A DNA stretch of 12,724 nt from assembly GCA_027019205.1 (NCBI GenBank), contig JALUWZ010000078.1, forward strand, positions 1-12,724, in the 5' to 3' direction. Shown in pieces: positions 1 to 7,101 of the stretch. The DNA comes from Emcibacter sp. (GTDB lineage: Bacteria; Pseudomonadota; Alphaproteobacteria; Sphingomonadales; Emcibacteraceae). A program made the position numbers and the translations under genes. Numbering within the stretch: the stretch's first letter is position 1; the number at the start of each line of letters is the position of its first letter. The notes below the pieces were generated by a model. That model made no database searches and had not been told where the DNA came from. It saw nothing but the letters and a program-made list of their open reading frames with translations.

Positions 1-1497
1 CGGCGCGCCGCTATGGTCCACGGCCATATTGGCCTTGTTGCTGTCGATAAAGGCCTTCAGCTTGAAACGGTCATCACATTCAACCCAGAGTGCGGTATGA
101 AGCGTGGTGGTTTCAAACCGGCAGGCAACATCATATTCGGTACGTATCCGGTCCGCCATGACCTCGAACTGCAACATGCCAACAACACCGACATACCATT
201 CGGAGCCGATATCGGGCTTGAAAACCCGCGCCGCCCCCTCCTCGGCCAGCTGTTGCAGGGCACGGCCCAGATGTTTGGCCTTCATCGGGTCATCGGGGCG
301 GACGGTCTGAATATGTTCCGGGGCAAAGCTCGGAATGCCGGTAAAGCGCAAATCCTCACCCTCGGTCAGGCTGTCACCGATACGCAGATTACCATGGTTC
401 GGAATGCCGATAATATCCCCGGGCCAGGCGACCTCGGCCAGTTCGCGGTCCTGTGCCAGAAACATCACCGGGTTATGCAGATTAACCAGCTTGTTATCCC
501 GAACCTGTTTTAATTTCATGCCCCGGCGGAATTTTCCCGACACAAGGCGGAAAAAAGCGATCCTGTCGCGGTGTTTCGGGTCCATATTGGCCTGAATTTT
601 AAAGACAAAGCCGGAAACCTTGTTTTCATGAGGGTCAACCGCCCGTCCGGTTGTCTGAAAGGCCCGGGGCAAGGGGGAGCGGTTGCCAATACCGTCCAGC
701 AGTTCCCGCACACCGAAATTATTGATGGCGCTGCCGAAATAGACCGGCGTCATCGTGCCGTCCAGATAGGCCTGGTGATCAAATTCCGGGCAGAGTTCCC
801 GGACCATGGCGACCTCCTCGCGCAGCTGGACAAGCTGATCCTGCGGCAACATACTGTCGAGCTTTGGGTCATCAATCCCCTGACAGACAACCCCCTCATC
901 CGGGCGATCATTCTTGCTTTTTTCTATCAGGATCAGCCGGTCATTGATCAGGTCGTAACAGCCTTTGAAATCGCGCCCCATGCCGATCGGCCAGGTCGCC
1001 GGGGTAACATCAAGGGCCAGCTGCTGCTCTATCACATCAAGAAGCGCGAACGGGTCGAGGGATTCCCGGTCGAGCTTGTTGATAAAGGTCGTCACCGGCA
1101 TATCGCGCAGGCGGCAGACCTCGAACAGTTTCCGGGTTTGTCCCTCAATTCCCTTGGCCCCGTCCAGCACCATAATCGCGCTGTCAACGGCGGTCAGCAC
1201 CCGGTAGGTATCCTCGGAAAAATCCTCATGCCCCGGCGTGTCCAGCAGGTTGAACATGCGACCCTCATACTCGAATGACATCACGGACGAGGCGACGGAG
1301 ATACCACGCTCCTGCTCAACCTTCATCCAGTCGGAGCGGGACCGCCTGCGGTCACCACGCGCCTTGACCTCGCCGGCCATCTGAATGGCCCCGCCGAACA
1401 GCAGCAGCTTTTCCGTCAGCGTGGTCTTGCCCGCATCCGGATGGGCAATGATGGCGAATGTCCGCCGCCTGTCGACTTCACTCTGTAACATACTCAT
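1..1497 (-). CDS. prfC: Peptide chain release factor 3 (RF3), 3' end off the window
   Basis: RF3 is the cytoplasmic GTPase that removes RF1/RF2 from the ribosome after peptide release. The reverse strand is open from an ATG at 1497 to base 1 without a stop: 499 residues of a family usually near 530, so about 30 C-terminal residues are missing. Seen in order: P-loop AHPDAGKTT (residues 18-26), switch I ERGISVASS (63-71), DTPGHED (86-92), NKLD (140-143), then RF3-typical stretches such as TPVYFGSAINNFGVREL and, near the window edge, LQFEVMADRI. The N-terminus MSMLQSEVDRRRTFAIIAHP matches the family; a second in-frame ATG at 1491 is also possible. No clear Shine-Dalgarno is visible, and a strong inverted repeat sits 6 bases upstream of the first ATG. 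The upstream same-strand gene ends 91 bases away. The general elongation-factor G fold is shared with EF-G, but the motifs favour RF3. Confidence 0.96.
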   Translation of the reverse strand, partial: MSMLQSEVDRRRTFAIIAHPDAGKTTLTEKLLLFGGAIQMAGEVKARGDRRRSRSDWMKVEQERGISVASSVMSFEYEGRMFNLLDTPGHEDFSEDTYRVLTAVDSAIMVLDGAKGIEGQTRKLFEVCRLRDMPVTTFINKLDRESLDPFALLDVIEQQLALDVTPATWPIGMGRDFKGCYDLINDRLILIEKSKNDRPDEGVVCQGIDDPKLDSMLPQDQLVQLREEVAMVRELCPEFDHQAYLDGTMTPVYFGSAINNFGVRELLDGIGNRSPLPRAFQTTGRAVDPHENKVSGFVFKIQANMDPKHRDRIAFFRLVSGKFRRGMKLKQVRDNKLVNLHNPVMFLAQDRELAEVAWPGDIIGIPNHGNLRIGDSLTEGEDLRFTGIPSFAPEHIQTVRPDDPMKAKHLGRALQQLAEEGAARVFKPDIGSEWYVGVVGMLQFEVMADRIRTEYDVACRFETTTLHTALWVECDDRFKLKAFIDSNKANMAVDHSGAP

Positions 1498-1503
1498 AGG
1501 ATG

Positions 1504-1542
1504 GCCCGTAAATTCATGCTTGTTGCGGCGGAATTTACGGGC
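1504..1542. repeat. Perfect 12-bp inverted repeat directly upstream of prfC
   Basis: GCCCGTAAATTC (1504-1515) and its exact reverse complement GAATTTACGGGC (1531-1542) flank a 15-base loop. In the prfC direction the hairpin would end 6 bases before the first ATG and so cover the leader where a ribosome-binding site should be. It is not followed by a T-run in that direction, so it is not a standard intrinsic terminator for the methyltransferase gene upstream. It could be a translational control hairpin, a protein-binding palindrome, or part of a dispersed repeat, since its right arm runs into the repeat core at 1538-1555. Confidence 0.6.
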
Positions 1543-1555
1543 TTGACCCCGGGAA
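1538..1555. repeat. Dispersed repeat core (CGGGCTTGACCCCGGGAA)
   Basis: This 18-base stretch matches the reverse complement of 10384-10401 at 17 of 18 positions. The second copy is the right arm of the palindromic intergenic element at 10294-10409. The GGGTCAAGCCCG-type core is, from memory, widespread in intergenic palindromic repeats of alphaproteobacteria. The copy here is partial: the GTCAT/ATGAC and TCCAG/CTGG end signatures of the other element are not seen around it. Confidence 0.45.
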
Positions 1556-1588
1556 GTACAGCAGAAACTTCATTAATGAGGATGATGA

Positions 1589-2350
1589 TTATTTACTACG
1601 GCCAAACGGGAACAGCTGAGGAACCCGCTTCATATAGTCTATATAGCTATTTCCAAACCTGTCTATCATGTCTTTTTCTTCATATCCAATGCCAATGAAC
1701 ACATATGCGGTCCATATGCTCGCGAATAAAAGATGGCCTGTGGTCATAACAGGGGTTGCCCAGAAAACGATAATGATCCCCAGATAAAGCGGGTGGCGTG
1801 AGAATTTATAAAGCGCCGGCTCTTTGAAATCCGGTTTTGAGGCTTCCCGCCGGCGGAAATTTCGCCAGGCCTGGGCCAGGCCGAACAGCTCCCAGTGATT
1901 GATCATGAAAGTTGCCCAAAGGACAAGAGCGGCACCGAGCAGAAAGAGTAGGGACAATATTATTTTGCCGGAACCTTCAACATGCCATACCGGGCCTGTC
2001 ACAGGTTGCCATGCGACGTAAGTCCAGCAAAGCACAAGTGATGTTGCCAGAACAAATACGCTGCGTTCTGCGGCCTCCGGCACAATTCTTGTCAAGGCCT
2101 TTTTGAAGGGTTTGCGGGCCATGATACTATGTTGAAGGCCAAAGGACAGCAATATTACAAGATTGCTCGCCATGGCTGTCAGGCCGGGAACAGTAAAACT
2201 TGATTGGCCTGAATCAATGGTTTTTAAAGGGGCCGGAACCGGGAGCCATTCGGTGAATATTCCCCCGCTGACAAAAAGAACCAGATATAGGAATACGCCA
2301 AGAAACAGGCCGTAGGACAGCAGGCTGAATAACAATATGAGAAGAGGCAT
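1589..2350 (-). CDS. NnrU/ICMT-type membrane methyltransferase, MddA-like
   Basis: A 253-residue integral membrane protein with about six hydrophobic segments (roughly residues 3-30, 58-73, 98-113, 130-150, 187-207 and 210-224). The central QHSIMARKPFKK (73-84), the INHWELFGL segment and the C-terminal SRHPLYLGIIIVFWATP are characteristic of the isoprenylcysteine carboxyl methyltransferase-like superfamily, in which RHPxYxG lies in the S-adenosylmethionine-binding region. The overall pattern, including the closing GYEEKDMIDRFGNSY-type tail, most resembles MddA, which methylates methanethiol to dimethyl sulfide. That substrate is inferred from memory of the family, not shown here. The ATG at 2350 has an AAGGA Shine-Dalgarno eight bases upstream (2358-2362). 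The gene is divergent from the HxlR regulator, a plausible controller. A generic protein-S-isoprenylcysteine methyltransferase-like annotation would also be defensible. Confidence 0.75.
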   Translation of the reverse strand: MPLLILLFSLLSYGLFLGVFLYLVLFVSGGIFTEWLPVPAPLKTIDSGQSSFTVPGLTAMASNLVILLSFGLQHSIMARKPFKKALTRIVPEAAERSVFVLATSLVLCWTYVAWQPVTGPVWHVEGSGKIILSLLFLLGAALVLWATFMINHWELFGLAQAWRNFRRREASKPDFKEPALYKFSRHPLYLGIIIVFWATPVMTTGHLLFASIWTAYVFIGIGYEEKDMIDRFGNSYIDYMKRVPQLFPFGRSK

Positions 2351-2477
2351 TTGATTTTCCTTTTGCTTTAATGCTATCTTTTATTATGAAATACTAAAGA
2401 CCAGTCCGGCCTTTTGATACTATCTGACGAATAGAAACCCGCTACGGATTTAGTAGTTATTGGTATGGGAGGATAAT
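2351..2477. promoter_or_regulatory. Divergent control region between methyltransferase and HxlR regulator
   Basis: This 127-base AT-rich gap must carry the start signals of both divergent genes. It contains a short palindrome GATA-C-TATC (2416-2424), a candidate operator half-site pair. The ribosome-binding site GGGAGGA (2467-2473) of the regulator is clear. I see no well-spaced -35/-10 pair in either direction. The operator proposal is inference from the regulator's position. Confidence 0.35.
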
Positions 2478-3164
2478 TTGAACAAATCGGGCAGTCTTTG
2501 CCCCGCAGTAAAAGCAGCAGATATCATTGGCGATAAATGGGTTTTGCTCATCTTGCGCGAGCTGTTCATGGGCGGCACAAGATATAATGACTTTGAACGG
2601 GCAATGGCTCGCATCTCTCCGTCGGTTCTCAGCGCACGACTGAGGAGCATGATTGAGCAGGGCCTTATCATCAAAAAAACCATTCCCGGTCAAAAAGGCC
2701 GCGAATACCGCCTGACCCATAGTGGAAAGGAACTTGCGCCCATCATTGATCATCTGGCAATATGGGGATTGCGCTGGGCGCGAAGACAGCTGGAAGACGA
2801 AGACATTGATGTGGCTTGTTTTATGTGGGATTTCCACCGAACGCTCAAGATCGACGAATTACCAGAAGGCGATACCGTTTTCTGCATCCAATTCCCGGAA
2901 CAGGATACATATCAGAAATGGTGGCTGATTGCCAATGGCGATACTGTTGACCTCTGCACAGACAACCCCGGCAGGGAGATTGATATATATGTGAGCAGCA
3001 GCCTGATTACCCTGGTATCAATCTGGATGGGGGATATCCCGGTAAAAGAGGCTCTTGACACCGGACAGCTTGACCTGATCGGCGAAGCCTATCTGGTTAA
3101 CTCGGCAGCACGGTGGTTCCCCACGTCCAGCTACGCCCATGTCAGATCAAAAATCACTATTTAG
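2478..3164 (+). CDS. HxlR-family transcriptional regulator with C-terminal SCP2-like region
   Basis: A winged helix-turn-helix DNA-binding protein of the HxlR type (the YodB/HypR group includes thiol-based redox sensors). With the start chosen here it has 228 residues. The N-terminal part (about 1-95) carries the family pattern: the Cys-Pro of SLCPAVKAADIIGDKWVLLILREL, the recognition-helix region ISPSVLSARLRSM, and the wing KKTIPGQKGREYRLT. The remaining 120 or so residues form a second domain resembling the SCP2-like extension of some longer HxlR proteins. I chose TTG at 2478 because GGGAGGA lies four bases upstream; an in-frame TTG at 2460 would add six residues but puts this Shine-Dalgarno inside the gene. 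It is divergent from the membrane methyltransferase and stops 15 bases before the convergent amidohydrolase gene. The effector is unknown; the N-terminal Cys makes redox or electrophile sensing possible. Confidence 0.88.
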   Translation: MNKSGSLCPAVKAADIIGDKWVLLILRELFMGGTRYNDFERAMARISPSVLSARLRSMIEQGLIIKKTIPGQKGREYRLTHSGKELAPIIDHLAIWGLRWARRQLEDEDIDVACFMWDFHRTLKIDELPEGDTVFCIQFPEQDTYQKWWLIANGDTVDLCTDNPGREIDIYVSSSLITLVSIWMGDIPVKEALDTGQLDLIGEAYLVNSAARWFPTSSYAHVRSKITI

Positions 3165-3179
3165 AGCCATATCAGCCCC

Positions 3180-4445
3180 CTAATGATAGGTAAAGGGGCG
3201 CTTGTTCAGATGCAGATAGCGGTCGCGCAGCAGAGTTCGCCGGGAGGTCAGCGGATAGTCGTTACCACGGACAATCACATGGGTGGTATGGGAGGTCACC
3301 TCAAGCGGGTCACCGTCCCACAGGACAATATTGGCTATCTTGCCCCTTTCGATTGAGCCAAAATCCCTGTCAATACCAAAAATCCGCGCCGGGCTTAAGG
3401 TAATGGCTTTCAGCGCCCGGTTCCAGTCAAGTCCATGAGCCACCGCAAGTCCGGCCACCTGATTGATCATAAAGGCATTATGATTGGTCGCCATGCCCCG
3501 GGGGGAAATGGCAAATTGCACCCCGGCGGCGGCCAGCAGAGCAGCATTGCGGTAGGTTGCCCCCATTTTGCCAAAGCTTTCCGGCAGATTTTCCTCAGGG
3601 TCGATAATCACCGGAATCCTTGCGGCGGCAAGCGCATCCGCCACCTTCCACGCCTCGACTGCCCCGCTCAGGATCAGATCAAGGCCATAGTCTTTTTTAA
3701 GGGCAATCGCCTGACGGATATCATCCGCGCTGTTGACCATCAGCACCAGCTTCTGCCGGCCTTTCACCACCGGCACCAACGCCGCCATATCATAATCCTT
3801 GAGCAGAAAATCATCCGGCCCCTGTCCCTTCATGACCCGGCTGCGGTTTTTATCATAATATCTGACCTGATCGAGAATAAGGCGGATTTCGGTCCAGCCC
3901 GCCGATCTGTTGCCGGCCTTTGCCGGATTGGCAATCATCGGTCCCGTGCCATAAACCATATCCGGCGTGCCGGTCAGTGAAATGACATAGCCTGAACCAT
4001 AAAATATTCCGTCTGAATCGGAGGGCTGGGTAATTGCGTGGGTCAGGCCGTGACGCCGGTTATCCGCCACCACGACCGAATCGCTTTTCAGGCCATAGCG
4101 AATATCAAAAGACGCAGTAAAGGGAGACTCCTTGCCGCTATGCTCGTTGGAATCCCTGGTCATGGAGATTTCGGAAAGGCCGAGCTGACTGCCGCTATGC
4201 ATCGAGCCGGGGACGACAATCTGACCCGTGGCATCAATCACATCGGCCCCGGCAGGAATGGTGACATTCTGTCCGACCGCCCGGATTTTGCCATCCTCAA
4301 TCACAATTGTCGCATTCTTTATCGTCCCCTGTTTGCCAAGGGTATGAACGGTTCCGCCCTTGATAGCCAGTATATTTGCCTGCGCCGCACTGGCCATAAG
4401 GAAAATGGTGGCGGCAATGAATAATTTACGTGTTAAATGTCTCAT
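3180..4445 (-). CDS. Exported amidohydrolase-like protein lacking metal ligands (probable pseudoenzyme)
   Basis: A 421-residue amidohydrolase-superfamily protein with an N-terminal signal peptide (residues 1-23, hydrophobic FIAATIFLMASA, likely cut after AQA). The composite beta-sandwich signatures are present: INILAIKGG-like start, VIEDGKIRAVG (48-58) and the C-terminal SIERGKIANIVLWDGDPL. Every metal-ligand position of the upstream paralogue is changed when the two are lined up by eye: HxH becomes GSQ (85-87), the second His pair becomes V234/M236, the FHHA histidines become S260/G261, and HSDD becomes SPRG (314-317). Its start codon overlaps the upstream stop (ATGA), with AAGGAG at 4453-4458, so the two are probably co-translated. 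A likely role is a non-catalytic or regulatory subunit, or a substrate-binding protein; a changed chemistry cannot be excluded. From memory, ligand-poor amidohydrolases occur beside intact ones in other Proteobacteria. Confidence 0.85.
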   Translation of the reverse strand: MRHLTRKLFIAATIFLMASAAQANILAIKGGTVHTLGKQGTIKNATIVIEDGKIRAVGQNVTIPAGADVIDATGQIVVPGSMHSGSQLGLSEISMTRDSNEHSGKESPFTASFDIRYGLKSDSVVVADNRRHGLTHAITQPSDSDGIFYGSGYVISLTGTPDMVYGTGPMIANPAKAGNRSAGWTEIRLILDQVRYYDKNRSRVMKGQGPDDFLLKDYDMAALVPVVKGRQKLVLMVNSADDIRQAIALKKDYGLDLILSGAVEAWKVADALAAARIPVIIDPEENLPESFGKMGATYRNAALLAAAGVQFAISPRGMATNHNAFMINQVAGLAVAHGLDWNRALKAITLSPARIFGIDRDFGSIERGKIANIVLWDGDPLEVTSHTTHVIVRGNDYPLTSRRTLLRDRYLHLNKRPFTYH

Positions 4446-5845
4446 TGGTGCGCTCCTTTCCGGCTGTATCCCAGTTCAAAATCACTTTGCCAGTAGGTAT
4501 TCGGATCATCCCTGTCATACATCAACGCCCCGTCGATAAAGACTTTTTCGGCTAAAGCATAGACACTGAAAGGATTCTTCGACCAGATGACGACATCGGC
4601 CATCTTGCCCTTTTCGAGTGAACCTGTTTTGTCGGCGATGCCCAGCGCCCTGGCCGGGTTGAGGGTAAGCCACTCAAAGGCCTGACCCTCGGTAAAATCA
4701 AGCCCGACCTTCCGGCCATTGGACCAGGCCTTGGCCGCCTCCTGATTAAGCCGCTGAATCCCGGTTGGATCATCGGAATGGACAATCGCACAGGCCCCGG
4801 CACTGGCGACCATCGGGATATTTTCATCCACCCCGTCAAAGGCTTCGAGTTTGAAGCCCCACCAATCGGCCCACATGGCGGAACAGATATGCTCTTTGGC
4901 CAGCAAATCGGCAATCTTGTAGCTTTCAACCGCATGATGAAAGGCTGAAATTTTATAGTGAAATTCCCTGGCCATATCAATCATATTGGCCATTTCATCG
5001 GCGCGGTAGCAGTGATTATGGACCAGTATCTCCCCGTTGAGAACCCCCATCAGGCTATCCATTTCCAGATCCCGTTTCGGGGCCTTGACATCTTTTCCTG
5101 CCTTGTAATCGCGGGCATAATCATCCCATTCTTTCTTGTAAGCCTGCGCCTTGATCCACGCCTTGCGGTAGCCGGCCATATTGCCCATCCGGGTGCTGGG
5201 GCCGCTCTTCTTGCCGTAAACCCGTTTGGGATTTTCCCCACAGGCCATTTTAAGGCCGTAAGGCGCCCCGGGAAATTTCATGCCTTCCATGGTCCGGCTC
5301 GGGACATTTTTCAGGGTGACCCCGCGTCCGCCGATCAGGTTGGCCGAACCGGGCAGGATTTGCAATGTCGTAATCCCGCCGGCGATGGCCCGGGAAAATC
5401 CGGGGTCCTCGGGCCAGACCGAATGCTCGGCCCAGACATCGGCGGTGACGGGTCGCGTGGCCTCGTTGCCGTCGGACAAAGATTCCTGATTGGGCGAGGC
5501 ATAAACCCCGAGATGGGAATGAACATCAATAATGCCCGGCGTTACCCATTTTCCCGTACCATCAATGACATGGGCACCGTAAGGAATTTTAATGTCCTTT
5601 CCGACAGCAACGATTTTGCCGTTTTCCATCAATATGGATGCCCCGTCAAGCTGCGCCCCCGTGCCGGTCAGGACCGTCGCCCCGCGAATGGCGGTGGTAA
5701 CAGACGGGAACGGTTTGTAAGTGCTGGGATACGGGTTTTTATCAATGACCACCATTGGGTCGCGCGCGACAGCCGTGACAGAGATTAACGCCGGGGCAAG
5801 ACTGAAAAGAACCGTTACCATAATTTTTTTTTGGATTTTAAACAT
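4442..5845 (-). CDS. Exported metal-dependent amidohydrolase (imidazolonepropionase-like family)
   Basis: A 467-residue amidohydrolase with a signal peptide (about 1-28, ending ALISVTAVA before RDP), so probably periplasmic. The beta-sandwich region VLTGTGAQLDGASILMENGK leads into the first metal motif DVHSH (107-111). Further ligand candidates follow: H276/H278 in LVHNHCY, H303/H304 in FHHAV, and D358/D359 in HSDDP. GGRGVTLKN and GLKMACGENPKRVYG are typical of a subgroup usually annotated as imidazolonepropionase-like. The closing GSLEKGKMADVVIW is the standard C-terminal strand. The substrate is unknown; related exported members act on dipeptides or cyclic amides, but nothing here settles which. 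The ATG at 5845 follows a modest AAGGG site. It is the first gene of a two-gene unit with the ligand-less paralogue and is divergent from a RidA-family gene. Confidence 0.88.
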   Translation of the reverse strand: MFKIQKKIMVTVLFSLAPALISVTAVARDPMVVIDKNPYPSTYKPFPSVTTAIRGATVLTGTGAQLDGASILMENGKIVAVGKDIKIPYGAHVIDGTGKWVTPGIIDVHSHLGVYASPNQESLSDGNEATRPVTADVWAEHSVWPEDPGFSRAIAGGITTLQILPGSANLIGGRGVTLKNVPSRTMEGMKFPGAPYGLKMACGENPKRVYGKKSGPSTRMGNMAGYRKAWIKAQAYKKEWDDYARDYKAGKDVKAPKRDLEMDSLMGVLNGEILVHNHCYRADEMANMIDMAREFHYKISAFHHAVESYKIADLLAKEHICSAMWADWWGFKLEAFDGVDENIPMVASAGACAIVHSDDPTGIQRLNQEAAKAWSNGRKVGLDFTEGQAFEWLTLNPARALGIADKTGSLEKGKMADVVIWSKNPFSVYALAEKVFIDGALMYDRDDPNTYWQSDFELGYSRKGAHQ

Positions 5846-5954
5846 GATTATCCCTTACTATTATCAGATTTATTTATTCATTTCCTGCTACCCGGCGGCA
5901 GGATAACAAACTATAATTGAAGTTTCAAACACCAAAAGTGATCAGGAGCAGAAT
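5846..5954. promoter_or_regulatory. Divergent promoter region, amidohydrolase operon and RidA gene
   Basis: The 109-base gap between two divergent gene starts is AT-rich and contains TATAAT (5912-5917), a good -10 match for the plus-strand gene about 38 bases before its ATG. No good -35 is seen 16-18 bases upstream. On the minus strand TATAGT overlaps the same site. A small GC hairpin, CCTGC/GCAGG, lies at about 5884-5902 between the two transcription units. The plus-strand Shine-Dalgarno AGGAG (5944-5948) is clear. The shared region suggests joint control but does not prove it. Confidence 0.4.
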
Positions 5955-6506
5955 ATGAAAAGAAGACATTTTTTCGGCGCCCTCGGACTCGGGGCCTTGA
6001 TGGCCTCATCTCTCGGTCAGGCCAAAAACCTGACCGGAGGCGGGAAAATTGCCCGCCGTCTGAAAGAACTCGGGATTACCTTACCCGAACCACAAGGGGC
6101 AAAGGCGGTCTATACCCCCTTCCGCATCAGTGGCAATCTGGTCTATATCGCCGGACAGGGGCCAATTGATATGCCCGGCCATCCGGCGCTCGGACGAGTG
6201 GGAAAGGACCTGAGTACCGAACAGGGCTATTATGCGGCCCGGACCACCGGGCTGAATATTCTCGCCCAGCTTGACAATGCCTGTGGCGGCAACCTTGACC
6301 GGGTGGTGCAATGCGTGCAGATTCAGGGGGTGGTCAGATGCACCGATGAGTATAAGGACTCGCCCAAAGTGATTGACGGCGCCTCAGAGCTGTTCCGGGA
6401 TGTGTTTGGCGAGGCCGGCCTTGCCGCCCGGGCCGCCATGGGGACCAACGCACTGCCGGTCGGCATCGCCTGTGAAATCCTGACGATCTGGGAAATTAAA
6501 GCCTGA
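5955..6506 (+). CDS. Exported RidA (YjgF/YER057c/UK114) family protein
   Basis: RidA proteins hydrolyse reactive enamines and imines to ketones and ammonia, or have other roles in the wider family. This protein has 183 residues against about 130 for cytoplasmic RidA. The extra N-terminus KRRHFFGALGLGALMASS is a twin-arginine-like signal, with likely cleavage near GQA (21-23). The mature part has VYIAGQGP (63-70) and the C-terminal ARAAMGTNALPVGIACEI (158-175). R159 and E174 occupy the positions of the conserved catalytic Arg and Glu of active RidA, so activity is plausible. The ATG has AGGAG six bases upstream. It is divergent from the amidohydrolase operon and ends two bases before gcrA, which runs the other way. 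Export is the unusual point: RidA normally works in the cytosol. I do not assign a substrate. Confidence 0.88.
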   Translation: MKRRHFFGALGLGALMASSLGQAKNLTGGGKIARRLKELGITLPEPQGAKAVYTPFRISGNLVYIAGQGPIDMPGHPALGRVGKDLSTEQGYYAARTTGLNILAQLDNACGGNLDRVVQCVQIQGVVRCTDEYKDSPKVIDGASELFRDVFGEAGLAARAAMGTNALPVGIACEILTIWEIKA

Positions 6507-6508
6507 TC

Positions 6509-6955
6509 CTATCTGACCGGGGTGGCGGAAATCCGCCCCCGGTTGGCGCGGCGGTCGCGCCGGGGTTGCTGAACCTGATAGGCCTGGGCGCAATGTTCCG
6601 GACAATAGGGAAAGGTTGGTGCCGACGGTTTGCCGCAGAAATGAAAATCCGGCTCCCCCGGATGACCAATAGGCCATTTGCAGATTCTTTCCGACAGTTC
6701 GAGCAGCGAAACCTTGCCCCCGGAAGACCTGACCTTTGCCGGGGTGCGTTTTTTCTCAACCGGTTTTCTGGCTTTCTTTCTGGTGGAATCCGATTTTACC
6801 GGGGATGGTCTGGAGGCCAGATTCATCCGGTGCGCCTTGCCAATCACCGCATTGCGGGTGACGCCCTCGGCCAGTTCCTTGGCAATCTGGCTTGCGCTCA
6901 GGCCCTTGTCCCACAATTCCCGTAATTTCGCGACCCGCTCATCTGTCCATGCCAT
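6509..6955 (-). CDS. gcrA: GcrA-type cell-cycle transcriptional regulator
   Basis: GcrA binds RNA polymerase sigma-70 and activates genes at CcrM-methylated GANTC sites in alphaproteobacteria. The 148-residue protein opens with the family hallmark MAWTDERVAKLRELWDKG, then SASQIAKEL and GVTRNAVIGKAHRMNL (31-46), the DNA-binding helix-turn-helix part. A basic, Ser/Lys/Arg-rich linker (50-80) leads to the sigma-interacting C-terminal part with ICKWPIGHPGEPDFHFCGKP and PYCPEHCAQAYQ; C92, C107, C118 and C122 resemble a metal site. AAGGA lies nine bases before the ATG. It is convergent with the RidA-like gene. The 146-base gap upstream (6956-7101), shared with the divergent ABC permease, contains no GANTC site that I can find and no clear sigma-70 promoter. 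Confidence 0.95.
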   Translation of the reverse strand: MAWTDERVAKLRELWDKGLSASQIAKELAEGVTRNAVIGKAHRMNLASRPSPVKSDSTRKKARKPVEKKRTPAKVRSSGGKVSLLELSERICKWPIGHPGEPDFHFCGKPSAPTFPYCPEHCAQAYQVQQPRRDRRANRGRISATPVR

Positions 6956-7101
6956 GGCACATTGTCCTTCATATCATTCTGGATTTTGCCAGATATTAGC
7001 CCATCCCCCCGCCGGTTGTCCAGTATTAAGCGCCGAAGGCTTGCAGTGACCTTCCGGGTGGGGTAAAAAGCAGGATATATGGATTTAATCAGGTATATTT
7101 T

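Noticed and set aside
571..1278. 235-residue open frame on the plus strand
   Set aside because: It lies wholly antisense to prfC, whose protein motifs are unmistakable; its translation has no recognisable family pattern and no good ribosome-binding site.
2460..2477. Upstream TTG (2460) as the start of the HxlR regulator
   Set aside because: It has no Shine-Dalgarno of its own, and the strong GGGAGGA at 2467-2473 is correctly spaced for the TTG at 2478.
4958..5788. 276-residue open frame on the plus strand
   Set aside because: Antisense to the intact amidohydrolase. Rich in Gly, Pro, His and Arg as expected of a shadow frame, with no domain signature.
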